Part shown: positions 9,373 to 18,323 of the stretch, in pieces
Numbering within the stretch: position 1 is the first letter of the stretch
Layout: the number at the start of each line of letters is the position of its first letter
DNA from: Pedobacter cryoconitis
GTDB taxonomy: Bacteria > Bacteroidota > Bacteroidia > Sphingobacteriales > Sphingobacteriaceae
Direction: 5' to 3'
DNA length: 64,000 bases
NCBI RefSeq assembly: GCF_014200595.1
Contig: NZ_JACHCG010000001.1
Coordinates: 434,001 to 498,000 of the forward strand
Notes under the pieces: generated by a model
Databases searched by the model: none
Told to the model about the DNA's origin: nothing
The model's input: only the letters and a program-made list of their open reading frames with translations
Position numbers and translations under genes: made by a program

Positions 9373-12300
9373 ATGTTAAAGCTATTTATTGAGCGTCCGG
9401 TGTTATCAACCGTGGTTTCTATTATCATAGTTACCCTTGGGATACTGGGCCTTGTTTCGCTCCCGATTTCCCAGTATCCTGATATTGCACCCCCAACTGT
9501 ACAAGTATCGGCCAACTACAGCGGCGCGAGTGCAGATGTGGTTTTGAAAAGTGTAATTGTACCTCTTGAACAACAGATCAACGGGGTTGAAGATATGGAT
9601 TATATTACCTCTACTGCCGGTAACGACGGATCGGGAAATATAACCGTAAGTTTTAAAATTGGCAGTGATCCGAACATGGCTGCGGTCAATGTGCAGAATG
9701 CTGTTTCCCGCGCTACCCCGTTATTACCTCAGGAAGTAACCAAAGCCGGTGTTACGGTTCAGAAAAAACAAACCAGTACGTTATTGATCTTTTCGGTTTA
9801 TAGTGATAATCCGGCTTATGATCAGACCTTTCTACAGAATTATGTAGATATCAATATCGTACCTGAAGTGAAAAGGATTCAGGGGGTGGGTGATGCTTCT
9901 GCCTCCGGTCAGATGGATTATTCCATGCGGATCTGGCTGAACCCCGAGGTGATGGCTTCTTATGGATTAGTGCCGGCAGATGTGACTGCGGCTTTAGCTG
10001 ATCAGAATATACAGGCCGCTCCTGGACAGTTTGGTGAAAGCGGAGGACAGGCCTTTCAGTACGTGATTAAATATCCGGGTACGCTGGTAGATACTGCGCA
10101 ATTTGGAAATATTGTGATCCGTTCCAATGATCGCAGCCGTTTGCTAAGGCTTAAAGATATTGCAAGGATACAGCTCGGTGCTTTAAGTTATTTTAACAGT
10201 ACACGGACTAATGGGCACCCTGCGGTATCTATTAACGTAGCACAGGTAGCAGGTTCAAATGCACGTGAGGTGATCCAGCAAACGCTTAAAGTAATGGATA
10301 AGGCTTCTAAAACTTTTCCTAAGGGCATACATTATGTCGTTTTGCAGAGTGTCGATGACTTCCTGACGGCCTCGATTGAGAAGGTGTTGCATACCTTATT
10401 TGAGGCGTTTATATTGGTGTTTGTGGTCGTATTCGTCTTTTTGCAGGATTTCCGGTCTACACTTATTCCAGCTATTTCTGTACCGGTTGCCATTATAGGG
10501 ACGTTTTTCTTCCTGAAACTATTCGGTTTTACAATTAACTTACTGACACTCTTTGCCCTGATCCTCGCGATTGGCATTGTGGTGGATGATGCGATTGTCG
10601 TCGTCGAGGCAGTCCATGCGAAGCTGGACAGTGGTTATACCTCAGCAAAAGAGGCGAGTATTGATGCTTTGAGCGAAATTTCAAGCGCAATCGTTTCTAT
10701 TACTTTAGTCATGTCTGCTGTGTTTATTCCCGTCAGTTTTATCAGCGGATCATCGGGTGTGTTTTATAAGCAATTTGGACTTACGTTAGCGATTGCGATC
10801 ATCTTATCAGCAATTAATGCGTTGACGCTTAGTCCTGCATTATGTGCGCTGTTTTTAAAGAGCCATCACGAAAAAGGAAAAGCCAAAATGAGTTTCATGG
10901 AGAAATTCTATACCGCTTTTAATACCTCTTTTGAGCGGATGAGCAATAAGTATGCAAATACGATTGCTTTTTTCAGCAATAAGAAATGGATCCCGCTTTC
11001 GATATTGGCTTTCTTTATGGTCGCCTTGTTTTTCCTGGCCAAAAATACAGCAACAGGGTTTGTACCGAATGAAGATTTGGGCGCAATTAACTGTAATATC
11101 TCGTTGCCGCCAAGTGCTTCGCTGGAAAGGACAGATGTAGTGACCCGTAAAATAGAAAAACTGGCGCATACTATTCCGGAAATCAATAATGTACTGGCTA
11201 TTACAGGTCGTGGACAGTTGTCTGGAACAGGTAGTAATTATGCAACGGTAGTGATGCGGCTTATTCCATGGGATCAGCGGAAAAGAGATGTACAGGCAAT
11301 TATCAGTGAACTGATTAAGAAATCGACTGATATTACAGAAGCCGAGGTTAAGTTCTTTGCACCGGCTACTATACAGGGATTTGGAACAACCAATGGTTTT
11401 GCATTCCAGTTGCAGGATAGGACTGGTGGAGAAATCCCTGCATTTTACAAAGCAAGCAAAGACTTTTTATCGGCCTTGTCAGAACGACCTGAAATACAGT
11501 TTGCAACGACCTCTTTTAATCCTAATTTTCCTCAGTATCTGATGAACATGAATGTGCCAAAGATTAAAGAGGCGGGGCTGAATGTGGTGGATATAACTTC
11601 TGCGATGCAAGGATATTTTGGAGGGGTTTACGCGTCAAACTTTAACCAGTTCGGACAACAGTTCCGGGTTATGGTACAATCATCACCAGAATACAGGATG
11701 ACCCCTGAAAGTTTGAATGGTGTTTTTGTACGCACACCTGATGGACAGATGGTTCCGGTATCAGAGTTTTTTACCTTGACACAAACTTATGGGCCACAGG
11801 CGATCACCCGTTTCAATTTATACAATTCAATTAGTATCAACGGAACGCCTAATGCCTCTTATAGTTCGGGGCAGGCAATCGCTGCGATACAGGAGGTTGC
11901 TGCGAAAACATTACCTGCTGGTTATAGCTACGAATATTCAGGGATTACAAGGGAAGAGCTTGCCGGAAACAGCCAGACGATTTTTATCTTCCTGCTTTGC
12001 TTAATCTTTGTTTATTTACTGCTTAGTGCGCAGTATGAAAGTTATTTATTGCCATTATCTATTCTGCTGACTATACCTGTAGGTACCGCCGGAGCTTTTA
12101 TGTTTGCCCATTTATTTGGGATCAGTAATAATATTTATGTCCAGATTACCCTGGTCATGCTGATCGGATTACTGGCTAAAAATGCGATTCTGATTGTAGA
12201 GTTTGCTGTAGAAAGAAGACGCTCCGGCATGGAGATCGTAGAAGCTGCGGTGAAAGGTGCACAGGCAAGGCTCAGACCGATTTTAATGACTTCGTTCGCC

Positions 12301-12528
12301 TTTATATTAGGATTGGTTCCTTTAATGCTGGCTACCGGCGCGGGTGCAAATGGTAACCGTTCTATCGGAGTTGGAGCTGTTGGCGGGATGCTGATCGGAA
12401 CAGTCTTCGGTCTGTTTATTACACCGACTTTATTTATTGTGTTTCAGACGCTTCAGGAGAAGTTGAAGAAGAAACCCGATCACAAATCATTAGAGGCCCT
12501 ATCTGACAAAAAAGAAATAAATAAATGA
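9373..12528 (+). CDS. RND multidrug efflux pump, HAE1/AcrB family
   Basis: At 1,051 residues this is full length for the hydrophobe/amphiphile efflux family. It opens MLKLFIERPVLSTVVSIIIV, the usual first transmembrane helix, followed by LPISQYPDIAPPTV. The proton-relay aspartates are present in GIVVDDAIVVVEAV (TM4) and the conserved lysine in LLAKNAILIVEF (TM10). Two large periplasmic loops alternate with 12 predicted helices. The pump would export hydrophobic drugs or toxic compounds with proton influx, forming a tripartite complex with the adaptor upstream and the TolC-like factor downstream. Its stop overlaps the next start by 4 bp (ATGA), indicating translational coupling. Confidence 0.95.
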   Translation: MLKLFIERPVLSTVVSIIIVTLGILGLVSLPISQYPDIAPPTVQVSANYSGASADVVLKSVIVPLEQQINGVEDMDYITSTAGNDGSGNITVSFKIGSDPNMAAVNVQNAVSRATPLLPQEVTKAGVTVQKKQTSTLLIFSVYSDNPAYDQTFLQNYVDINIVPEVKRIQGVGDASASGQMDYSMRIWLNPEVMASYGLVPADVTAALADQNIQAAPGQFGESGGQAFQYVIKYPGTLVDTAQFGNIVIRSNDRSRLLRLKDIARIQLGALSYFNSTRTNGHPAVSINVAQVAGSNAREVIQQTLKVMDKASKTFPKGIHYVVLQSVDDFLTASIEKVLHTLFEAFILVFVVVFVFLQDFRSTLIPAISVPVAIIGTFFFLKLFGFTINLLTLFALILAIGIVVDDAIVVVEAVHAKLDSGYTSAKEASIDALSEISSAIVSITLVMSAVFIPVSFISGSSGVFYKQFGLTLAIAIILSAINALTLSPALCALFLKSHHEKGKAKMSFMEKFYTAFNTSFERMSNKYANTIAFFSNKKWIPLSILAFFMVALFFLAKNTATGFVPNEDLGAINCNISLPPSASLERTDVVTRKIEKLAHTIPEINNVLAITGRGQLSGTGSNYATVVMRLIPWDQRKRDVQAIISELIKKSTDITEAEVKFFAPATIQGFGTTNGFAFQLQDRTGGEIPAFYKASKDFLSALSERPEIQFATTSFNPNFPQYLMNMNVPKIKEAGLNVVDITSAMQGYFGGVYASNFNQFGQQFRVMVQSSPEYRMTPESLNGVFVRTPDGQMVPVSEFFTLTQTYGPQAITRFNLYNSISINGTPNASYSSGQAIAAIQEVAAKTLPAGYSYEYSGITREELAGNSQTIFIFLLCLIFVYLLLSAQYESYLLPLSILLTIPVGTAGAFMFAHLFGISNNIYVQITLVMLIGLLAKNAILIVEFAVERRRSGMEIVEAAVKGAQARLRPILMTSFAFILGLVPLMLATGAGANGNRSIGVGAVGGMLIGTVFGLFITPTLFIVFQTLQEKLKKKPDHKSLEALSDKKEINK

Positions 12529-13907
12529 AACGATACTTGAAAATTTATCTGCCCGTTTTCGGGTTGATTATTGTGTTATTCGCTTCCTGCAAAGTCACTA
12601 AGCCTTATCAAAAACCGGCTGTGGATCTGGAAGGTTTATATAGAGAACATGTAGCTGCGGATACCATCACCATTGCCGATTTACATTGGAAAGAGATGTT
12701 TACGGATACTTTATTGCAAAAACTCATTGGGGAAGGCATCCAGCGGAATTTGAATTTACAGGCCGCTTATTCCCGTATCAGACAGTCTAAAGCTTATTTT
12801 GAACAAAGTAAACTGGCTTTTTTGCCTTCTTTGAATAGTGATGCCAGTGCAATCGCAACGGGTTCCTCTAATCCGAATCAGGTGAAAAGTATTATTCCTT
12901 ACCAATATCAGGCGGAATTGACTACAAGCTGGGAAGCTGATTTATGGGGTAAACTGAGCAGCGCCAAGCGGGCTAATTTAGCTTCCTTATTACAGGCTGA
13001 GGCGAATGGAAGAGCGGTTCAGACTGAACTGGTCGCCAGTATTGCAACCAGCTATTACCGGTTACTAGCTTTGGATGAGCAATTATTAATTACGCAGCAA
13101 AGTTTGAAAAACTGGCAGACGACTGTCGATATCATGAAAAAGCTGAAAACCGCAGATGTGGTAACCGGGGCAGCGGTTGTACAAAGTGAATCGAGTAAAT
13201 ATGCTGTCGCAGTTACGATTCCCGATCTGATGCAATCTATCCGGGAAACTGAAAATGGCCTGAACTTATTGCTGGGTAATGCTCCGGGGCCGGTTGCACG
13301 GAGTAAGTTTGATCAGATCCATCCGATTACTTTACTGCAAACGGGTGTTCCTGTACAATTACTAGCTAACAGGCCCGATGTTCAAGCTGCGGAATATGGT
13401 TTTAAAAATGCTTTTGAGCTGAGCAATGTGGCGCGTACTTATTTTTATCCTTCACTAACCATTTCGGCGGCTGGGGGGTATACGAGCTTTAGCAGTTTCT
13501 TTGGCCCGGGGTCATGGATCAGCAGTTTAACCGGCGGATTAGCGCAGCCTATATTTAATAAAGGAGCAAACAAAACGAGGTTAAAAGTAGCCTTGGAACA
13601 GCAGCAACAAGCGGTATTAAGTTTTCAGACGGCTGTATTAACCGCCGGACAGGAGGTTTCGAATGCGATGTACTCCTATCAGAAGGCTTCAGAAAAGAAA
13701 ATTACCAGGGCGAGTCAGTTAGAGAACCTGGAAAAATCTGTTCAATATACGCAGGCATTGGTGAGGTATGGATCAGCAAACTATACGGAGGTATTGACTG
13801 CACAGCAAAGTTTTCTGGCGGCACAATTGAGCCAGGTCAATGATCAGTTACAACAATTACAAGCTACTGTGTCTTTATACAAAGCGTTAGGCGGAGGATG
13901 GAAGTAG
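12525..13907 (+). CDS. TolC/NodT-family outer-membrane efflux lipoprotein
   Basis: This 460-residue protein has a lipobox (VLFASC) and the paired long amphipathic helices of outer-membrane efflux proteins. Recognisable blocks are SYYRLLALDEQL, LANRPDVQAAEYGFKNAFE and a second repeat ending LGGGWK, which is characteristic of the NodT lipoprotein branch. It completes the tripartite RND system. The 4-bp overlap with the pump gene shows one operon. Its 3' end faces the convergent acyltransferase gene with a 1-bp gap, leaving no room for a conventional terminator between them. Confidence 0.93.
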   Translation: MKRYLKIYLPVFGLIIVLFASCKVTKPYQKPAVDLEGLYREHVAADTITIADLHWKEMFTDTLLQKLIGEGIQRNLNLQAAYSRIRQSKAYFEQSKLAFLPSLNSDASAIATGSSNPNQVKSIIPYQYQAELTTSWEADLWGKLSSAKRANLASLLQAEANGRAVQTELVASIATSYYRLLALDEQLLITQQSLKNWQTTVDIMKKLKTADVVTGAAVVQSESSKYAVAVTIPDLMQSIRETENGLNLLLGNAPGPVARSKFDQIHPITLLQTGVPVQLLANRPDVQAAEYGFKNAFELSNVARTYFYPSLTISAAGGYTSFSSFFGPGSWISSLTGGLAQPIFNKGANKTRLKVALEQQQQAVLSFQTAVLTAGQEVSNAMYSYQKASEKKITRASQLENLEKSVQYTQALVRYGSANYTEVLTAQQSFLAAQLSQVNDQLQQLQATVSLYKALGGGWK

Positions 13908-13908
13908 C

Positions 13909-14787
13909 CTAGTGCTTCCACCTTTTGTGCGACCACAACCAGTAGGAGGGATCTGTTTTGATCGTTCGCTGAAGGTGAGTGGCAAAACATTTAGTAATTT
14001 CCTGGTTACTGGTTTCTTTTGGAGAGTCAGTAATCAGGGAAAAGCTTATTTCCCAGCAGTTATCAGGCTTTCTTTTCATTTCCAGGTAAACGACTACCGC
14101 ATTTGTGGCAATGGCCAGCTTTTCTGCGCCGTTAAACATGTTCGTAGCCTGATGGAGGAAATCAAATTTTTCCTGTTCACAACTACCGGGAAATTGATCT
14201 GCAATGAAAATGGACAGTTGTGGCTTATCCTTTTGTTTCAATAAGTGCCGGAGTGCCTGGTTTGCTGGAATAAGCTGCATGCCGAAACGTCCTCTTACAT
14301 AATGAACGAGTCTGTTCATCAGTGGATTGGAAAGTGGTTTGTAAATCGCATTCACCGTAAAGGGGAGCTGTGCGGGCAGTATATTCAGGTATTCCCAGTT
14401 GCCGTAGTGCCCCAGAACAGCAATGATGTTCCTGTTTTGCTGATGATACCCGGTTAATAATCCTGTATTCACCAATTGCACTTTTTTATCCAGGGCCTGA
14501 CTGCTGACTGAGAAAAGTTTGATGGTTTCAATGACCATGCAGATCAGGTGTTTATAAAATTCCTTTGCAATTTGCTGGATCTCATGATAAGATTTTGCAG
14601 GCAGGGATCTGGAAAGATTTTGCAGAACTACGCTATAGCGATATCTGAATATCCGGTAAGAAATAAAATAAAGAAATCTTCCGATCGTCGGCTCTGCAAT
14701 GGAATGCGGAAGCAGGCTGATCATATAGATCGGAAAGAAAACAAAAGGATACAGCTGGTTGAAAAGTTTATTCCTCACAAGATTCAT
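13909..14787 (-). CDS. Lysophospholipid/lipid A acyltransferase family (LpxL/HtrB-like)
   Basis: This 292-residue inner-membrane-associated protein carries the catalytic HX4E motif as GHYGNWE near residue 130, followed by the conserved AIYKPLSNPLMNRLVHYVRGRFGM block and FIADQFPG, as in Bacteroidota lipid A acyltransferases. These enzymes transfer a secondary acyl chain to lipid A precursors at the cytoplasmic face of the inner membrane. The ATG at 14787 is preferred over a TTG two codons upstream. Its first 20 bp overlap the end of a possible 39-residue membrane peptide gene on the same strand. The substrate cannot be read from sequence. Confidence 0.85.
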   Translation of the reverse strand: MNLVRNKLFNQLYPFVFFPIYMISLLPHSIAEPTIGRFLYFISYRIFRYRYSVVLQNLSRSLPAKSYHEIQQIAKEFYKHLICMVIETIKLFSVSSQALDKKVQLVNTGLLTGYHQQNRNIIAVLGHYGNWEYLNILPAQLPFTVNAIYKPLSNPLMNRLVHYVRGRFGMQLIPANQALRHLLKQKDKPQLSIFIADQFPGSCEQEKFDFLHQATNMFNGAEKLAIATNAVVVYLEMKRKPDNCWEISFSLITDSPKETSNQEITKCFATHLQRTIKTDPSYWLWSHKRWKH

Positions 14788-14887
14788 GGACAATTTTTAA
14801 TAGATAAATAACTACGATGATCGCAATGACTAAGGCAATCGATAGAAAGCCGCTGAACATAATACATGGGTGAATATGACCTGTCAT
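14768..14887 (-). CDS. Possible 39-residue single-helix membrane peptide
   Basis: The minus strand from 14887 reads MTGHIHPCIMFSGFLSIALV and continues with IAIIVVIYLLKIVHESCEE, a compact peptide with one strongly hydrophobic helix and a charged tail. Its stop (14768-14770) lies inside the acyltransferase gene, so the two frames overlap by 20 bp, an arrangement typical of translational coupling. It occupies part of a 317-bp stretch with no other gene (14788-15104); the remaining 14888-15104 shows only promoter-like AT-rich DNA for the gene at 15105. Composition and overlap are the only evidence; no family is recognised. Confidence 0.4.
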   Translation of the reverse strand: MTGHIHPCIMFSGFLSIALVIAIIVVIYLLKIVHESCEE

Positions 14888-15104
14888 AACATTACTAAAT
14901 TAGGTTGTGAATTTTGGTTGCAGCAAAACAATTGACCAGCCGGGAACAGGCAGTGACGAATAGCTTGTTTGGATGGATCAGTCATTTTCTTGTGGTTTAT
15001 CTTGTGACAACCTGATTTGATTTTACCCTGACTCCGGATTGAAATAAATAATACTATTTTTATAACCTGATGTACGGATCAGGAAACATTAATTAACAAT
15101 AGCT

Positions 15105-15515
15105 ATGGATATCATCGCACAGGCAACAGAAGAGATCAATCTCTTTATACAAAATATCGGAGAATGGTTTCGCAGTGATGTGGAAGGAAACAAAGCGGCA
15201 GAGGATGCAATACTGAGGAAGTTTGATCCCGGCTTTATCATGATTACGCCCGGTGGTGTAACTGTGGATTTCGAAGAATTATCAGCATGGCTACCTACTG
15301 TTTATGGGTTAAAACCCGATATCTCTGTAGAGGTGGCGGACATCAAAGCGCAGTATGTACAAACTGATAGTGTATTGATGACTTACACAGAATATCAATA
15401 CAGAGAAGAGGGAGATAATAAAAGAATCGCTACTGCTTTATTCGTCAGAGGAGAAGATGGGCAATTGAAATGGTATCATTTGCAGGAAACATGGTCACCT
15501 GTAGCAGAAGACTAA
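15105..15515 (+). CDS. NTF2/SnoaL-like (DUF4440-type) small protein
   Basis: This 136-residue cytoplasmic protein has the alternation of one long N-terminal helix and a curved antiparallel sheet expected of the NTF2-like fold. Blocks are DAILRKFDPGFIMITPGG near residue 40 and ATALFVRGEDGQLKWYHLQETW near the C-terminus, similar to DUF4440 proteins. No catalytic motif can be defined, so its role is unknown. It stands alone on this strand; its last 4 bp overlap the 3' end of the convergent L,D-transpeptidase gene. Confidence 0.65.
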   Translation: MDIIAQATEEINLFIQNIGEWFRSDVEGNKAAEDAILRKFDPGFIMITPGGVTVDFEELSAWLPTVYGLKPDISVEVADIKAQYVQTDSVLMTYTEYQYREEGDNKRIATALFVRGEDGQLKWYHLQETWSPVAED

Positions 15516-16210
15516 ACGGTAGTTTTGGACTTCTTGAAATTATCATAAGCCAATTGTAAGGTCTTCCAGAATATTTTATGCTGTGGGAAGACCGCTGTTT
15601 TTTTGTTCATATTTTCCTCTGTCATTTTAAAGGGGAAAATATGAACAGGAATTTGTTTTTGTCCGCTGTTACTGGCTTCCACAGCGAGTACATAAACTTC
15701 TTTGATTTTATCATCGGTTAAAGGAATGCAGCCTACGGTGAGCTGGTTACCATGAATATAAATAGCTGAGCCAGGGTCTTGCTGACCGCTCCTTAACAGG
15801 TCAACTGCATTTGGATAATTAATTCTTAAGGATAAATAGAACCGGCTCTCCGGATTAAACCGGTCAATAAAATAGATTCCCTCCGGAGTCTGCAAATCAT
15901 CTTTTTTAGTCTTTGGCCCTAAAATTCCTGAATGTGCGCTGAAATCGTAGGTTTTAAATAAGCTGTATTTGGCTTCATTGCTGTTCCTTAACCACACTTC
16001 TACTTTGCCTTCGCTTTTATAGGCTTCTATATGTACTTCAAATTTATCCTTAAAACCTTTTTGATGCATTTCCTCTTTTAAAACAGCCCATTTCTGTGTG
16101 TAGGCAGTTTTTACCCTTTCAAAAGTGAGTTGCTGTTGTTTGAAATTGTTTTGAGCGGATAAAGGCCGGGACATCATGAATAGTAAAGTAAGTCTGAAAA
16201 TGATTTTCAT
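15512..16210 (-). CDS. L,D-transpeptidase family (YkuD-fold) exported protein
   Basis: A 232-residue protein with a signal peptide (MKIIFRLTLLFMMSRPLSAQ). The YkuD catalytic signature appears as IYIHGNQLTVGCIPLTDD near residue 165, with the His-Gly and Gly-Cys pairs intact. LQTPEGIYFIDRFN upstream matches the substrate-flap region of ErfK/YafK-like members. Such enzymes use the Cys to form or edit peptidoglycan or protein cross-links in the periplasm. The ATG at 16210 starts the signal peptide; an upstream in-frame start at 16288 adds a hydrophilic stretch and was rejected. It is divergent from the esterase gene at 16299. Confidence 0.85.
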   Translation of the reverse strand: MKIIFRLTLLFMMSRPLSAQNNFKQQQLTFERVKTAYTQKWAVLKEEMHQKGFKDKFEVHIEAYKSEGKVEVWLRNSNEAKYSLFKTYDFSAHSGILGPKTKKDDLQTPEGIYFIDRFNPESRFYLSLRINYPNAVDLLRSGQQDPGSAIYIHGNQLTVGCIPLTDDKIKEVYVLAVEASNSGQKQIPVHIFPFKMTEENMNKKTAVFPQHKIFWKTLQLAYDNFKKSKTTV

Positions 16211-16254
16211 AACGGGTTTTGTAATTTTCCCTGTTTCATCAACATATGTAAATG

Positions 16255-16289
16255 TTTTGCAGCTAAATAAGCAGGTACTTTGCTGCAAA
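16255..16289. promoter_or_regulatory. Inverted repeat in the divergent L,D-transpeptidase/esterase spacer
   Basis: TTTGCAGC (16256-16263) and GCTGCAAA (16282-16289) are perfect inverted copies separated by 18 nt in the 88-bp space between two divergent starts. A TACTTTG element lies between the arms. It could be a shared operator or a leader hairpin for the esterase; chance is not excluded. Confidence 0.3.
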
Positions 16290-16298
16290 TTAAGGAAT

Positions 16299-17114
16299 AT
16301 GAAACAATTATCAGTGCTATTAATAGCAATGCTGTTTGCGGGTTCTGCATTTGCAGCAAAAGCAGATACCGTATCAGTTTATAGTGAAGCGATGAAAAAA
16401 GAAGTTCGCTGTGTTTTTATCGCACCGGATCAAACAAAGGATATCAAAAAATTTCCAGTGGTTTATGTACTGCATGGCTACAGTGGAAATGCAATCAGGA
16501 CTATCAAACAGGATATTCCTGATCTGGCTGCACAGGCAGATACTTATCAAATGATTTTTGTACTTGCAGATGGTGGATTTGACAGCTGGTACTTTGATAG
16601 TCCTGTTAATGCACAATTGCGGTATGAAACTTTCCTGAGTAAAGAGCTTGTAGCGTACACAGATAAAAATTATCCTTCACTGGCCCAAAAAGAAAAAAGG
16701 GCCATTTATGGCTGGAGTATGGGAGGGCATGGCGCACTTTTTATTGCCATACGTCATAAAGACTTGTTTGGGGCAGCGGGCAGTATTTGCGGGGCAGTAG
16801 ATTTCACACCTTTTACGAGTGGTTATGGCATTGAAAAAAGCCTTGGGGTTTATAACAGCCATCAGAAAGACTGGGCAGAGCATACGGTGAATTATAACGT
16901 CTCTTCTTTGAAAAATAACGAATTGAAGCTGATAATTGATTGCGGAATTGATGATCCTTTGCTGGAAGTGAACAGAGCTTTACACCAAAAACTGATCAAA
17001 CTTAAAATAGCACACGATTATATAGAGCGTCCGGGTGCACATGATAAGGCTTACTGGTCAAAAGCGTCGGCTTTCCAATTGCTATTTCTACACAATTATT
17101 TCATCCAATCTTAG
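16299..17114 (+). CDS. Exported serine esterase (esterase D / tributyrin esterase family)
   Basis: This 271-residue alpha/beta hydrolase has a signal peptide (MKQLSVLLIAMLFAGSAFAA). HGYSGN provides the oxyanion region, YGWSMGGHGAL the GxSxG nucleophile, IDCGIDDPLLEVN the acid, and GAHDKAYW the catalytic His. This order fits PF00756 esterases, which cleave small acyl or feruloyl-type esters, here in the periplasm. The start at 16299 follows AAGGA five bases upstream and begins the signal peptide; a more upstream ATG at 16176 would cross the divergent gene's start. The next gene (RidA-like) follows after 15 bp and is probably co-transcribed. Confidence 0.85.
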   Translation: MKQLSVLLIAMLFAGSAFAAKADTVSVYSEAMKKEVRCVFIAPDQTKDIKKFPVVYVLHGYSGNAIRTIKQDIPDLAAQADTYQMIFVLADGGFDSWYFDSPVNAQLRYETFLSKELVAYTDKNYPSLAQKEKRAIYGWSMGGHGALFIAIRHKDLFGAAGSICGAVDFTPFTSGYGIEKSLGVYNSHQKDWAEHTVNYNVSSLKNNELKLIIDCGIDDPLLEVNRALHQKLIKLKIAHDYIERPGAHDKAYWSKASAFQLLFLHNYFIQS

Positions 17115-17129
17115 GTTAATTTATTCATT

Positions 17130-17600
17130 ATGAAAATCATTCAATCGTTATTAATTATGACAACAATAGGTTTATTGACTCAACAAGGTATCGCACAAGA
17201 AATTACTAACCCAAAAGGGTTATATGATCCCCGTCCGCATGGCTATTCTCACGTCGCTACCGTACCGGCAAACAGTATATTGGTGTTTGTTGCCGGACAG
17301 GCAGGAACAGATAATAAAGGAGAATTGAGTAAGGATTTCAGGACACAGGTTAGGTATACTTTTGAAAACCTGGCCATTGCCTTAAAAAGTAAAGGGCTTC
17401 AAATGAAGCATATTGCTAAACTGACTACACTGGTTGTCGATTATGATGCTGATAAACACAAAATACTTATTGAAGAGGGTAAAAAAGTATGGCCTGATGA
17501 GCAGTTCCCTGTCAATACGCTGATTCCGGTTTCAAGGCTGGCTTTGGATGGGATGTTAATTGAAATTGATGCTACTGCGGTGAAAAATGAATTTAAATAG
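17130..17600 (+). CDS. RidA/YjgF-family protein with signal peptide
   Basis: This 156-residue RidA-fold protein has an added signal peptide (MKIIQSLLIMTTIGLLTQQG, cleavage near AQ). The core shows LYDPRPHGYSHV, VFVAGQAGTDNKGEL, DFRTQVRYTFENLAIALKS and the conserved Arg in PVSRLALDGMLIEIDATAV. Cytosolic RidA proteins hydrolyse reactive 2-aminoacrylate and related enamines. The export signal here implies a periplasmic enzyme, whose substrate cannot be the usual cytosolic one. It lies 15 bp after the exported esterase, so both probably act in the same compartment. Confidence 0.85.
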   Translation: MKIIQSLLIMTTIGLLTQQGIAQEITNPKGLYDPRPHGYSHVATVPANSILVFVAGQAGTDNKGELSKDFRTQVRYTFENLAIALKSKGLQMKHIAKLTTLVVDYDADKHKILIEEGKKVWPDEQFPVNTLIPVSRLALDGMLIEIDATAVKNEFK

Positions 17601-17671
17601 GTGTTGTATTGACGTCAAATAAGCATTTAATGGCCGTGTAACCAGCTATATTCCGGATGAAAATACCACCT

Positions 17672-17690
17672 TTGTATTTCGTAAATACAA
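17672..17690 (+). promoter_or_regulatory. Dyad next to the Crp/Fnr start codon
   Basis: TTGTATTT (17672-17679) and AAATACAA (17683-17690) form a perfect inverted repeat around CGT, ending 2 bp before the ATG at 17693. This is a plausible autoregulatory operator or leader hairpin. A second small palindrome, TTGACGTCAA, lies at 17609-17618. Confidence 0.4.
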
Positions 17691-17692
17691 GG

Positions 17693-18262
17693 ATGGATTC
17701 ATTCGTTAAAGCATTAAATAGTTACGCGCCGTTATCTGCGGCGTGTATAGCAGAGCTTGTCAAAATAGTGCGCAATAAAACTATTCCAAAACACGGATTT
17801 CTGCTCAGGGAGGGCAGTATTCCCAAAACAGTTGCTTTTATTAAAAAAGGTCTTTTCTCTTACTATTATACAACTGAGGAAGGTACCATCGTCATTAAGA
17901 AGTTTTTTGCTGAAAACTCATTTGTTGCTTCCACCTCGGCCATGCTTCAAAAGCAGCCTGGCCTGTTCAATATCTGTGCGCTTGAAGATGCAGAAGTGCT
18001 GGAATATGATTTCTCTTCTTTCCGGCAGTTGACCCAAAGATTTCCTGATCTCGCTATGTTCTATATTAAATACATGGAAAAACACTGGATTGTGGAGAAG
18101 GAAGTTTTGGAAATTACAATAAAATATCAAAATGCCAGAGAACGTTATCTCAATTTTATGATCAGGTATCCTGGTCTGAACGAGCGGCTTAAACAACATC
18201 ATGTAGCCTCTTACCTCGGAATTACGCCGACTCAATTAAGCCGTATCAGAAAAGAATTATAG
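17693..18262 (+). CDS. Crp/Fnr-family transcriptional regulator
   Basis: This 189-residue protein has an N-terminal cyclic-nucleotide-binding-like beta roll (FLLREGSIPKTVAFIKKGLF, then DAEVLEYDFSSFRQL) and a short C-terminal helix-turn-helix (HVASYLGITPTQLSRIRKEL). This is the typical Bacteroidota layout, which usually lacks Fe-S cysteines. Effector and targets are unknown. The ATG at 17693 (MDSFVKALN) fits the family's usual start, although an in-frame ATG at 17657 exists. Close to its start is an 8+8 dyad that may serve autoregulation. The pirin gene follows 61 bp downstream and may be a target. Confidence 0.85.
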   Translation: MDSFVKALNSYAPLSAACIAELVKIVRNKTIPKHGFLLREGSIPKTVAFIKKGLFSYYYTTEEGTIVIKKFFAENSFVASTSAMLQKQPGLFNICALEDAEVLEYDFSSFRQLTQRFPDLAMFYIKYMEKHWIVEKEVLEITIKYQNARERYLNFMIRYPGLNERLKQHHVASYLGITPTQLSRIRKEL

Positions 18263-18323
18263 TTTAGGATTCTGGAGGAAGCAATTAATCCTATCTTAGT
18301 TCTGTTAAAAAACAATAGTCAAG

